From Candidatus Acidifodinimicrobium mancum (GTDB lineage Archaea > Nanobdellota > Nanobdellia > Parvarchaeales > Parvarchaeaceae), in contig JADFAP010000030.1 in assembly GCA_015121965.1 (NCBI GenBank), positions 1 to 6,644 on the forward strand: a stretch of 6,644 bases of DNA, written 5' to 3'. Positions 1-5,542 of the stretch are shown here, piece by piece. The notes under the pieces are model-generated. The model worked only from the letters and a program-made list of their open reading frames with translations, had not been told where the DNA came from and searched no databases. Numbering within the stretch: the first letter of the stretch is position 1; each line of letters begins with the position of its first letter. Position numbers and translations under genes: made by a program.

Positions 1-1244
1 AATAGTATCTGCTCGATTCTTACCAATAAAGAGGAAGGAAAAGCTATGCTTAATTCCCTGGTTCTGCCATAACGCCCATTATTCTTAATCCTTGTCATTA
101 TGAGCGAGTTATAGTCCAATTCCCCTATCAACTCTGATAGTCTTCTGAAAGTTAGCCGCTTTAAGCCGAACTTATCAGCCAATCTCGAGTAATAGTCATA
201 GACTTCGCCGCTGTATATCTTGCTGAAATTTTTGCTCTTTGAAAGAGAGATTATAGAATATAATGCGCACTTACTTTGTTTTGTCATTGATTTTATTATC
301 TCCTCTGTTACATTCTGCTCAAGCAGATCTGAAGCCCTGTCTAGTAGGTCTTCTGTTATCTTTACTGAACCGGTTTGCTGCGCTAGCTCGCCAGCAACTC
401 TCAATAAATTTATCGCCCGCCTTACATCACCATGCTCCTGAGCTGCCATCGCGGCGCATTTATTTATTATCTCATCGTCTACGACAGTCTCATAAAATGA
501 GTCCTTTACCCTTAAAGAGAGTATATCCGCTATTTCGATGGCATTGTAAGGCTTGAAAACTATCTCTATAGGACTGAGAGAGCTCTTAACTCTTTGGTCG
601 AGAGAAGCCTTGAATTCAGGGTTATTGGAGATGCCTAATATAGAGATTTTTGTATTCTTTAGTATTTCATTTATGCGTAGGAGATTATATAAGACCCCGT
701 CCCCAGCATTTTGAACTAGTTTCTCTATTTCATCAAGAATTAATATTATATCACGGCTCTCTGAGTCAATGACTGCGACTAAGTTCTTATACAGAGCATT
801 AACCGATAAACCACTAGTAGGGGTCTTTATGCCGAAAACCGAAGATAGATTTGATATTAATCTGTATTCGGTGTTGTTGTTCTCCAATCTGCAGTTTATG
901 TAAACAGGCACGACATTAACTTCCTTTTCTTTAGCTAAGGACGCTAAATTCTGCGCTACAAACCTGGTAATTAATGACTTCCCGGTTCCAGAGAAACCAT
1001 ATATCAACAAATTCGACGTGCGCTCTAACAGCAAACTTGGCGCCAGAAGATTAGAAATCTCTTCAATTTCGCTGTTCCTATGTAAAATTTTATTAGGAGT
1101 GAAGGAAGATGATAAGACTTCCTTATTTTTAAATACCCTCTTCTTCTGTAGAAATTCATTAAATATCTGTTTCGGATCTTTGGGGGCAACTGTTTGGAGA
1201 TCTTCGCCTTCTTTGCTTAAGCTGCTGAGACTTACTTTGACCAT
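1..1244 (-). CDS. orc1/cdc6: Orc1/Cdc6-type replication initiator (3' end beyond window edge)
   Basis: AAA+ ATPase that in archaea binds ORB elements at the origin and loads the MCM helicase. Reading the minus strand from ATG at 1244 gives 414 codons with no stop before the edge; family members are usually about 400-420 aa, so only a few residues are missing. Visible in order: Walker A GFSGTGKS (residues 83-90), Walker B ILILDE (167-172), sensor 1 region GISNNPEF with Asn207 followed by LDQRVKSSL, sensor 2 GDVRRAINLLRVAGE (272-286, Arg275), then a C-terminal winged-helix region (about 320-414) whose wing probably lies at SLIMTRIKNNGRYGRT. The frame is closed upstream by TAA at 1275-1277; a GTG at 1259 is an alternative start. 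ATG is preferred because a TATA-like box at 1273-1280 puts transcription initiation near 1251, giving an almost leaderless mRNA. The gene points away from an adjacent candidate origin, a common arrangement. Family assignment is firm; paralogue type is not resolved. Confidence 0.95.
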   Translation of the reverse strand, partial: MVKVSLSSLSKEGEDLQTVAPKDPKQIFNEFLQKKRVFKNKEVLSSSFTPNKILHRNSEIEEISNLLAPSLLLERTSNLLIYGFSGTGKSLITRFVAQNLASLAKEKEVNVVPVYINCRLENNNTEYRLISNLSSVFGIKTPTSGLSVNALYKNLVAVIDSESRDIILILDEIEKLVQNAGDGVLYNLLRINEILKNTKISILGISNNPEFKASLDQRVKSSLSPIEIVFKPYNAIEIADILSLRVKDSFYETVVDDEIINKCAAMAAQEHGDVRRAINLLRVAGELAQQTGSVKITEDLLDRASDLLEQNVTEEIIKSMTKQSKCALYSIISLSKSKNFSKIYSGEVYDYYSRLADKFGLKRLTFRRLSELIGELDYNSLIMTRIKNNGRYGRTRELSIAFPSSLLVRIEQIL

Positions 1245-1272
1245 AAATTTGATAGACACCCTACTGTTATTA

Positions 1273-1280
1273 ATTTATAG
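1273..1280 (-). promoter_or_regulatory. Candidate TATA box for orc1/cdc6
   Basis: Read on the minus strand this is CTATAAAT, centred about 32 bases before ATG 1244, so transcription should begin a few bases before that codon. No convincing Shine-Dalgarno sequence lies next to the ATG, which agrees with a short or absent leader. The BRE position is not purine-rich. A second TATA-like palindrome, TATTTAAATA at 1291-1300, could serve instead and would give a leader of about 25 bases. Confidence 0.35.
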
Positions 1281-1348
1281 AGTGTTTTTGTATTTAAATA
1301 AGAATGTAAACTATAGTTATATAACTTTAGTTCACATTTCTTACAGAG

Positions 1349-1369
1349 ACACTATTATTTCCAGTGGAA
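1349..1369 (-). promoter_or_regulatory. ORB-like element 1 (inverted)
   Basis: On the minus strand: dyad TTCCACTGGAA, then ATAATAGTGT. The dyad is perfect (TTCCA/TGGAA); the G-rich string of a classical ORB is replaced by AATAGTGT. It matches element 2 at about 17 of 21 positions and points away from the AT-rich stretch on its right. Confidence 0.65.
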
Positions 1370-1385
1370 TTTTTATCAACAAATT

Positions 1386-1447
1386 TATACTTTCTTTTTA
1401 TTTTTATTATATTCTATATAGAATTATATAAAATATAGATATATAAA
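1386..1447. other. AT-rich stretch, possible duplex unwinding element
   Basis: About 62 bases with only five C or G, made of T-runs on the left and alternating TA steps (ATATAGAATTATATAAAA and similar) on the right. It lies between the inverted ORB-like elements 1 and 2, the position of the unwinding element in other archaeal origins. It contains several TATA-like strings that might also be promoters, but none stands before a recognisable gene. Confidence 0.55.
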
Positions 1448-1451
1448 GGGT

Positions 1452-1472
1452 CTCCACTAGAAACGATAGTGT
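1452..1472 (+). promoter_or_regulatory. ORB-like element 2
   Basis: CTCCACTAGAAAC then GATAGTGT. It is an imperfect version of the dyad (CTCCA/AGAA) but keeps the downstream ATAGTGT string shared with element 1, to which it is inverted across the AT-rich stretch. Confidence 0.55.
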
Positions 1473-1473
1473 A

Positions 1474-1486
1474 ATCCACAGGAAAT
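1474..1486 (+). promoter_or_regulatory. Weak ORB-like dyad (mini-ORB)
   Basis: ATCCACAGGAAAT matches the dyad core of the other elements (TTCCAYTGGAAAT) at most positions but lacks the conserved string that follows it. It begins two bases after element 2, so it may be a low-affinity extension of that site or chance. Confidence 0.35.
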
Positions 1487-1544
1487 TAAGCTTTAATGTG
1501 ATAATTTCGAGATTAAAGAAGAAAATGAATGGAAATAAAGAAGT

Positions 1545-1565
1545 TTCCATTGGAAATAGGGGTGT
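1545..1565 (+). promoter_or_regulatory. ORB-like element 3, best match
   Basis: TTCCATTGGAAATAGGGG then TGT: a perfect TTCCA/TGGAA dyad followed at the right distance by a four-G run. Of the sites here this is closest to the classical archaeal ORB. A half-site in inverted orientation (ATGGAAA, 1529-1535) lies just upstream. Confidence 0.75.
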
Positions 1566-1635
1566 GTACATCAAAGAAAATTAAAGAAAGATCAAGACAA
1601 TAAAATTTTGACTGTTTTTAAGTGTTATAAATTAA

Positions 1636-1840
1636 AAAACCTTTAAATAAAATAAATTCCTATTATGCAATAATAAAAAACATTTAAATATAATGAATGT
1701 CTATATTGCAGTAATAAAAAAGCTTTAAATATTATGAGTTTCTATTCTGCAGTAATAAGAAACCTTTAAATAAAATAAATTCCTATTATGCAATAATAAA
1801 AAACATTTAAATATAATGAATGTCTATATTGCAGTAATAA
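1636..1840 (+). repeat. Five tandem 41-bp promoter-like repeats
   Basis: Exact period of 41 bases with no spacers: 1636-1676, 1677-1717, 1718-1758, 1759-1799, 1800-1840. Each unit has an A-rich BRE-like start, a TATA box (TTTAAATA or TTTAAATAT, unit positions 7-14), a TTCCTAT/GTCTAT/TTCTAT segment and an end in TAATAA. Units fall into three subtypes in the order A-B-C-A-B; unit 4 equals unit 1 except for its first base and unit 5 is identical to unit 2, so a 123-bp three-unit block has been recently copied. Two further copies form the promoters of the downstream operon (2302-2342, 2425-2465). The preceding sequence TTTTGACTGTTTTT at 1606-1619 also matches the flank of the 2302 copy (TTTTGACTATTTTT). 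Transcription from the array, or an iteron-like role, is not shown by sequence alone. Confidence 0.9.
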
Positions 1841-2204
1841 GATTGAACAAGACGATGATAAAGCCAGTGAAAACGACGGTTGTCGTGCATGATGGCATCA
1901 AAAGACATGACAGCAAGATAATACCCCTCTTGATGGACAAGCTCATGAGATCCTTTACTCTGAGGTCTGCCAGAACAGATATGGGATATGGCGACAAGAA
2001 GGTGAGGAAAGGGCTAAGAAATAGAGAGATGAGGCCGCTGATAAAACACAGACTTTTCTCTTCCTTGCAGACGACGTGGACTCCAAGGTTCGACACAAAG
2101 GAACACGAAAGAAGATTACTATGGTCTCAAAGACATGGGGCAGGCAGTTCAAGGAGATAAACTCAATGACCGTGATGTACAACATTGACGTAAGCCTTCA
2201 GTAG
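1841..2204 (+). pseudogene. Remnant of an IS5/IS4-type DDE transposase, C-terminal part, frameshifted
   Basis: One frame from about 1841 (ATG at 1855) reads HDGIKRHDSKIIPLLMDKL, then RTDMGYGDKKVRKGLRNREM, then RPLIKHR and RFDTKEHERR. This follows the known layout of IS5/IS4 DDE domains: a 'RHDSK' segment, the 'aDkGYDskkvR..lr.rgi.P.i..R' block with the second catalytic Asp, then an 'R.dtk...rr.mvE' segment. Around 2098-2125 the matching text moves to the next frame (MVSKTWGRQFKEINSMTVMYNID), which resembles the family's C-terminal 'W..qfkei.l...vyNid' and stops at TAG 2202-2204. The segment expected to carry the catalytic Glu is missing at the shift, and the N-terminal half of the enzyme is absent, so this cannot be active. 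It abuts the last 41-bp repeat directly. No inverted ends were recognised. Family placement comes from motif memory, not a search. Confidence 0.7.
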
Positions 2205-2253
2205 AAAGGGACAAAGATTGATTAAGAATACAAAAGTAGTTTAATGATTAAAG
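2205..2253. other. Short AT-rich spacer, nothing recognised
   Basis: Spacer between the transposase remnant and the first operator-like palindrome. No reading frame, hairpin or repeat stands out. Confidence 0.5.
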
Positions 2254-2272
2254 TTCACTAACTATCAGTGAA
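2254..2272. promoter_or_regulatory. Operator-like palindrome 1
   Basis: TTCACTA-ACTAT-CAGTGAA: 7-base arms with one mismatch and a 5-base centre. It begins 54 bases before the TATA box of the promoter at 2302-2342. Palindrome 2 has the same size and spacing, which argues for a bound dimeric regulator upstream of the BRE. The orc1 side of the window has no copy. Confidence 0.6.
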
Positions 2273-2301
2273 TTTTGACTATTTTTGAATTATGAATGAC
2301 C

Positions 2302-2342
2302 GAAAACTTTAAATATAATAAATTCCTATAATGAAGTGATGA
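2302..2342 (+). promoter_or_regulatory. Upstream operon promoter P1 (41-bp unit, copy 6)
   Basis: A-rich BRE (GAAAAC), TATA box TTTAAATATAAT from 2308, and ATG at 2339, 31 bases after the TATA start: the geometry of a leaderless archaeal transcript. It matches array unit 1 at 33 of 41 positions. The ATG opens only an 11-codon frame (MKPTLYRNQDV, stop at 2372-2374), so P1 either feeds the operon through P2 or controls a leader peptide. Confidence 0.65.
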
Positions 2343-2376
2343 AGCCGACACTATATAGAAATCAGGATGTTTAAAA

Positions 2377-2395
2377 TTCACTAGCAATTAGTGAA
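2377..2395. promoter_or_regulatory. Operator-like palindrome 2, perfect arms
   Basis: TTCACTA-GCAAT-TAGTGAA, perfect; the arms extend to nine bases when AA/TT at the outer ends is included (2375-2397). It lies 123 bases after palindrome 1 and 54 bases before its own TATA box, exactly as for the first copy. It could also fold as a hairpin in RNA started at P1, followed by a T-run at 2402-2408, so a terminator for P1 transcripts is a second possible reading. Confidence 0.65.
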
Positions 2396-2424
2396 TTCTA
2401 ATTTTTTTAGGAATATTACTGACC

Positions 2425-2465
2425 AAAAGCTTTAAATATAATGAGTTTCTATAATGCACTAATGA
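2425..2465 (+). promoter_or_regulatory. Main operon promoter P2 (41-bp unit, copy 7)
   Basis: BRE-like AAAAGC, TATA box TTTAAATATAAT from 2431, and ATG at 2462, 31 bases downstream. It matches array unit 3 at 36 of 41 positions. Unlike the array copies, position 40 of the unit is G, giving a real ATG that opens the first gene of the operon. Transcription should start within a few bases of that ATG. Confidence 0.75.
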
Positions 2466-2605
2466 TTATGGCAAAAAATACATCAAGGCTTGTGCTGGAG
2501 AAAATAGTGGGTATTGCTAGTATAATTATCGGCTTACTATCTTCCGCTCAAAAGAGGTTTATACAAAAGACGGAGGTTAGCATATGTTTTTTGCAGAAGT
2601 TATAA
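2462..2605 (+). CDS. Small hydrophobic peptide, 47 aa, first gene of the operon
   Basis: Starts at ATG 2462 (or ATG 2468, two codons later) exactly where promoter P2 predicts a leaderless start, and ends at TAA 2603-2605. The product has a basic, polar start (MIMAKNTSRLVLEK), a hydrophobic stretch IVGIASIIIGLLSS (residues 15-28) long enough to be a short membrane or signal-like helix, then a basic tail. It overlaps the start of the next gene by 22 bases in another frame, and the Shine-Dalgarno site of that gene lies within it, so its translation may be coupled to the surface-protein gene. No family recognised. It could be a small membrane subunit or only a leader ORF; placement under the promoter is the main support. 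Confidence 0.55.
   Translation: MIMAKNTSRLVLEKIVGIASIIIGLLSSAQKRFIQKTEVSICFLQKL
2572..2577 (+). promoter_or_regulatory. Shine-Dalgarno site of the 777-aa gene
   Basis: GGAGGT, complementary to the archaeal 16S 3' end, six bases long and seven bases before ATG 2584. It fixes the start of the large gene and shows internal initiation within the operon mRNA, in contrast to the leaderless first ORF. Confidence 0.75.
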
Positions 2606-4917
2606 GGATCTTGGTATTTGTTATTTCGGTAGTTCTTGTCGTGTTCCTTATACCTATAGGAGTTTCTTTTGGTTTTACAAGTTGTGCTAATGCTCAAAAT
2701 ATGAGCATAAATTACTCATCACCAACTACGTTAGCTGCCAATTATAATATCTCTGGCTCCATGAAAATTTCTGCGAGCTTAGTCTTGAATGGCCACGTCA
2801 TTTGCGCCGAACAAGAAATTGACATAAACAACGGTAGTTCTATTTCCGGTGCAGGTAGTGTGTACACTAATATTCTTAATTTATCGGATGGTTCTCTATC
2901 TTCTGCTAATGTTTATGCTAACAATGTATATGTGGGCCCTTCTTCTACACTGAATGCAAAACTACTTTCACCTTCAAATTCAATAAATTCTTACGGAACT
3001 ATAACGCTCAATCAAGATTACTTGAATTCGTCTGCTATAAATCTCTATATTGGCTCATATCTAAAACATAACCTTTTCACTGAGGGTGGTATAGCATCTT
3101 TTACAGGATCATCAACGGACGGGCAAAGTTTTCCATATTCATTTGGCGGTTCTGGTGCCGGCGGAGGTAGCGCCAATACCGGCGGCTCAAATGGAGGCTC
3201 CACATACTGCCCAGGTGGTAGCTTAGGGGCTCCTGCCATGCCCGAATACTTTGGTGGTCCATCTGGGCCGGACCAAAATGGTGTAGGACCCTGCGGAAAT
3301 CTGACAAAATATACGTTAAATATCAGCGATCTTGATGGAGCAGGCGGTGGTGCTGGTGGTACCAGTACACAGTACGGCGCAGGGGCAAATGGAGGTGGTG
3401 GTTCACAAGGTTTGGTCTTTATTGGCCAGACAATAAACCTAAATGGCACAGTCGACAACAGTGGACAGGCAGGTTTCAGTGTAGAGGGAGCTGGAGGTGG
3501 CGGAGGAGGAGGGGGTGGCGCTGGCGTGGTAGAGCTTCTTTACACAAAATCAGAGAACTACATCTCAAATGATATAGAGGTAGCTGGTGGTGCCGGCGGT
3601 GATGGGTATAGTGGAGCATCTGGAGGTATTGGCGGCAATGGTGAAATAGTTGCATTTCAAGTGCCGCAGTCTATCCTATCAGAATCGGGTGTTCCTCTGG
3701 CAGGTTCGCAACTTAATAGTACTGGTTCTTCAAGTAACGTAACTGGCATCAACCAAACTAGCTCTTCGAATAATCTTAATAACACAACTAACTCAACCAC
3801 TCTTGATTCAATCTATAATTCTCTAAGTAGGATTCTAGGCGAATTAAACAACATCAACTCGACATTAAGCGCATCCATATCTGATAACTCTACCGAAGCT
3901 AGTTTACTCAAATCTGTGGAAAGTAGTGTAGAGGATGTTTACAACACAACCTTGGCCCTAGAATCTAAGGAAACAGGATACACCTCCTACGTAAACAACT
4001 CGCTTCAAAAACTTGGTGATACAATCAGCGAGATGGGCTCTAAGCTGGATCTTGAAAACAAGACTATCTATAGCATTTTGAATCTATCTCTATCGAATAG
4101 CGATGTCAAAAGCTTGATAGGTAAATTGAGTTCAAAATTATCTTTAGAAAATGAGAGCATATCCAAACTTCTAAATTCCTCGTTCTCTGTTAACGCCTCT
4201 ACATCAAGATTATCGTCCAGTATTTTTAATCTGTCTTCTGATGTGTTCTCTGCGTCGAATCTGCTCAGAGACTTGGAAGCTAAAGTAAATTCGGTTAACA
4301 ACACCATCCTGTCGCTAAAATACGAGGCATCAAACTACACTCTGCCTATAAACTACTCCCTTTTAAACCTCAGATCAGCGGTCGACAATATGAGCCGCAG
4401 GCTATCAATTGAAAATAAAACTCTCTACGGCCTTACTAATATCTCAGCGCTTAGAGAGAGGGCACCTGCTCCGGTTTACAATGACTATTACTACTCTATA
4501 TGCAATTACACGCTCGCCCAAAATATAGAGGAGGCTGTTAATTCGAACCTTACCTCCTTTTTGCATAGCATAAACAAGACCTACCTCTTATTGGCTTCGC
4601 GGTCTGGTCCAGCGATTAACCGCACAGTAAATCAAGATTCGGCAAGCAGTCTCTCAATCTCAAACATCTCAATGCTATCAAACATCTCGCAACAAGGTAA
4701 AGCTACCGTATACCAATTCTTTGCAAGATCTGGGCAAAATGAGGCTTTGACGGTGAATTGCGGCGGAGAGTCAGACATATTCAGGTTCTCTACCATGAAA
4801 ACCAATAGCAGCTCAAACAGTAGTTTATTGAGTTCAGTGATGTCTCCGCTCAATTCCATCTATAGCTCTATCGTTACCTTTGTGACTTTTATTAGAGGGT
4901 ACATATATGGCGTCTGA
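2584..4917 (+). CDS. Large secreted or membrane-anchored surface protein, Gly-rich and heavily sequon-bearing
   Basis: 777 aa; no family recognised. Residues about 5-30 (VIRILVFVISVVLVVFLIPIGVSFG) form a signal peptide or N-terminal anchor, followed by FTSCANAQ, a plausible cleavage area. Residues 39-180 are Ser/Asn-rich with short repeating segments suggestive of beta structure. Residues about 180-355 are Gly-rich, with many GGxG strings, a nine-Gly run and two Cys. From about 365 the chain is Asn/Ser/Thr-rich with coiled-coil-like Leu spacing and three copies of the motif [SR][KR]LxxEN-K/E-T/S-xxxLxN (residues 486, 517, 604). About 40 N-x-S/T sequons occur, some 30 of them in the second half, as expected of an archaeal N-glycosylated exterior protein. 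The last 25 residues (NSIYSSIVTFVTFIRGYIYGV) are moderately hydrophobic and may touch the membrane. The start is fixed by a strong GGAGGT. Its end overlaps the next gene by 11 bases. Likely an adhesin, stalk or pilus-like part of the system encoded by the operon (inference). Confidence 0.9.
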   Translation: MFFAEVIRILVFVISVVLVVFLIPIGVSFGFTSCANAQNMSINYSSPTTLAANYNISGSMKISASLVLNGHVICAEQEIDINNGSSISGAGSVYTNILNLSDGSLSSANVYANNVYVGPSSTLNAKLLSPSNSINSYGTITLNQDYLNSSAINLYIGSYLKHNLFTEGGIASFTGSSTDGQSFPYSFGGSGAGGGSANTGGSNGGSTYCPGGSLGAPAMPEYFGGPSGPDQNGVGPCGNLTKYTLNISDLDGAGGGAGGTSTQYGAGANGGGGSQGLVFIGQTINLNGTVDNSGQAGFSVEGAGGGGGGGGGAGVVELLYTKSENYISNDIEVAGGAGGDGYSGASGGIGGNGEIVAFQVPQSILSESGVPLAGSQLNSTGSSSNVTGINQTSSSNNLNNTTNSTTLDSIYNSLSRILGELNNINSTLSASISDNSTEASLLKSVESSVEDVYNTTLALESKETGYTSYVNNSLQKLGDTISEMGSKLDLENKTIYSILNLSLSNSDVKSLIGKLSSKLSLENESISKLLNSSFSVNASTSRLSSSIFNLSSDVFSASNLLRDLEAKVNSVNNTILSLKYEASNYTLPINYSLLNLRSAVDNMSRRLSIENKTLYGLTNISALRERAPAPVYNDYYYSICNYTLAQNIEEAVNSNLTSFLHSINKTYLLLASRSGPAINRTVNQDSASSLSISNISMLSNISQQGKATVYQFFARSGQNEALTVNCGGESDIFRFSTMKTNSSSNSSLLSSVMSPLNSIYSSIVTFVTFIRGYIYGV
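4036..4443 (+). repeat. Three internal protein repeats in the coiled-coil half of the surface protein
   Basis: Residues 486-502, 517-533 and 604-620 of the 777-aa product read SKLDLENKTIYSILNLS, SKLSLENESISKLLNSS and SRRLSIENKTLYGLTNIS-like text. Each carries a sequon at the same place (ENKT/ENES/ENKT) and another near its end. The first two are 31 residues apart and the third 87 further on. This suggests an extended rod built by duplication, with glycans at regular positions. The nucleotide sequences have diverged, so the duplication is old. Confidence 0.65.
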
Positions 4918-5542
4918 ATCCGACAAATTATATGAGGAGATAGAGCGACTGAATAAACGCATATCTGAGCTTGAATCAGAAAGTTCAAGATCTGACAATG
5001 GTGGCGTAAACGCAGCCTATACAGGCAATGACAAAGATCTTGGTGTGATTCCAGAGCAAGAGAGTTTCGTAGTTGATTCTCATTCGCTTGGAGGCTATAG
5101 AAACTTGTCGTTACCAAACGGTGGGGTGATGAAAGTTAAGGTCCTGCCTTTCTGCAAGAATGGCAATCACATAATAAAATCGATTGATGAGATCGTGGTC
5201 TGCTCTCGATGCGGTGGAATGATATGTAAAGAGCATACATTTGATATATCACCGCCGATGTGCAGGGAATGCATAGAGAAGGAACTTAGTGCGTTGACCT
5301 ACAAGGAGTTGATGGTTCTTTTTGTGGCAGAAAACAAATTAGGCATGAGGTATTTGACTAATGACTTGAAACTAAACTGGAGGGAGGTGGAGGAGGCTGC
5401 TGCCAACTGCGTATCTTTAGGCTACCTCAGGCAGTCTGTTTTCAATTTTTTGTTCTCGGGTTTTCAGACAACATTCGAAGGCAAGCAAATACTCTACATG
5501 GCTTCGTTAATCTACGATTTTCCGAGTTTAGAGCAGGGGTGA
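4907..5542 (+). CDS. Zinc-finger protein, 211 aa, with N-terminal coiled coil and possible C-terminal winged helix
   Basis: ATG 4907 overlaps the end of the surface-protein gene by 11 bases and has an AGAGGG Shine-Dalgarno site at 4894-4899. Residues about 5-27 (DKLYEEIERLNKRISELESE) form a short coiled coil; 28-75 are polar and probably flexible. The centre holds eight candidate zinc ligands in the pattern C83-x4-H88-x10-C99-x2-C102-x4-C107-x2-H110-x8-C119-x2-C122, suiting a two-zinc fold of RING/B-box/FYVE-like type. Residues about 128-205 look helical, ending in LGYLRQSV...TTFEGKQIL, which resembles the recognition-helix and wing region of a winged helix. No signal peptide, so cytoplasmic. 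Its stop overlaps the next gene by four bases (GTGA), implying coupled synthesis and perhaps a physical complex with the ATPase. Family not recognised; an adaptor or DNA-binding role is inference. Confidence 0.85.
   Translation: MASESDKLYEEIERLNKRISELESESSRSDNGGVNAAYTGNDKDLGVIPEQESFVVDSHSLGGYRNLSLPNGGVMKVKVLPFCKNGNHIIKSIDEIVVCSRCGGMICKEHTFDISPPMCRECIEKELSALTYKELMVLFVAENKLGMRYLTNDLKLNWREVEEAAANCVSLGYLRQSVFNFLFSGFQTTFEGKQILYMASLIYDFPSLEQG

Larger units (their letters stand above)
1349..1565. other. Candidate replication origin: ORB-like dyads around an AT-rich unwinding region
   Basis: The gene-free region next to orc1/cdc6 carries three copies of a motif reading TTCCAYTGGAAA followed by TARKRGTGT, with a few mismatches, plus a weaker fourth. 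One copy is on the minus strand (1349-1369) and two on the plus strand (1452-1472, 1545-1565). Between the first two lies a nearly pure A/T stretch at 1386-1447. Archaeal origins of the Pyrococcus, Aeropyrum and Sulfolobus type have ORB elements (TTCC-dyad-GGAA plus a G-rich string) in inverted orientation around an AT-rich unwinding element, beside the initiator gene. The resemblance is strong but read by eye; activity is inferred. Confidence 0.75.

Noticed and set aside
220..556. Two overlapping plus-strand frames
   Set aside because: They are antisense to the sensor 2 and winged-helix portion of orc1/cdc6, which has clear motifs.
1018..1431. Plus-strand 137-aa reading frame
   Set aside because: Its first half is antisense to the well-supported orc1/cdc6 gene and its second half runs through the AT-rich origin region; Leu/Ile/Tyr-rich text follows from base composition.
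1636..1840. CRISPR array
   Set aside because: The 41-bp units are directly contiguous with no unique spacers, and two subtypes are reused; the internal layout is that of a promoter.
1824..2185. Minus-strand frames across the transposase remnant
   Set aside because: No recognisable motif and no promoter or Shine-Dalgarno site; the plus-strand frames carry transposase-like blocks.
2339..2374. 11-codon ORF after promoter P1 as a gene
   Set aside because: Too short and without a recognisable product; noted only as a possible leader peptide within the P1 entry.
2254..2395. The two TTCACTA palindromes as extra ORB elements
   Set aside because: The dyad differs (TTCACTA against TTCCAY), there is no following G-rich or GTGT string, and their fixed distance to TATA boxes points to operators.
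1245..2460. tRNA or other structured RNA gene in the intergenic region
   Set aside because: No cloverleaf-like set of stems or conserved T-loop (GTTCRA) was found on either strand; the region is too AT-rich for a stable structured RNA.
3045..3458. Minus-strand Pro-rich 137-aa frame
   Set aside because: Pro-rich text is the mirror of the Gly-rich coding segment of the surface protein on the other strand.
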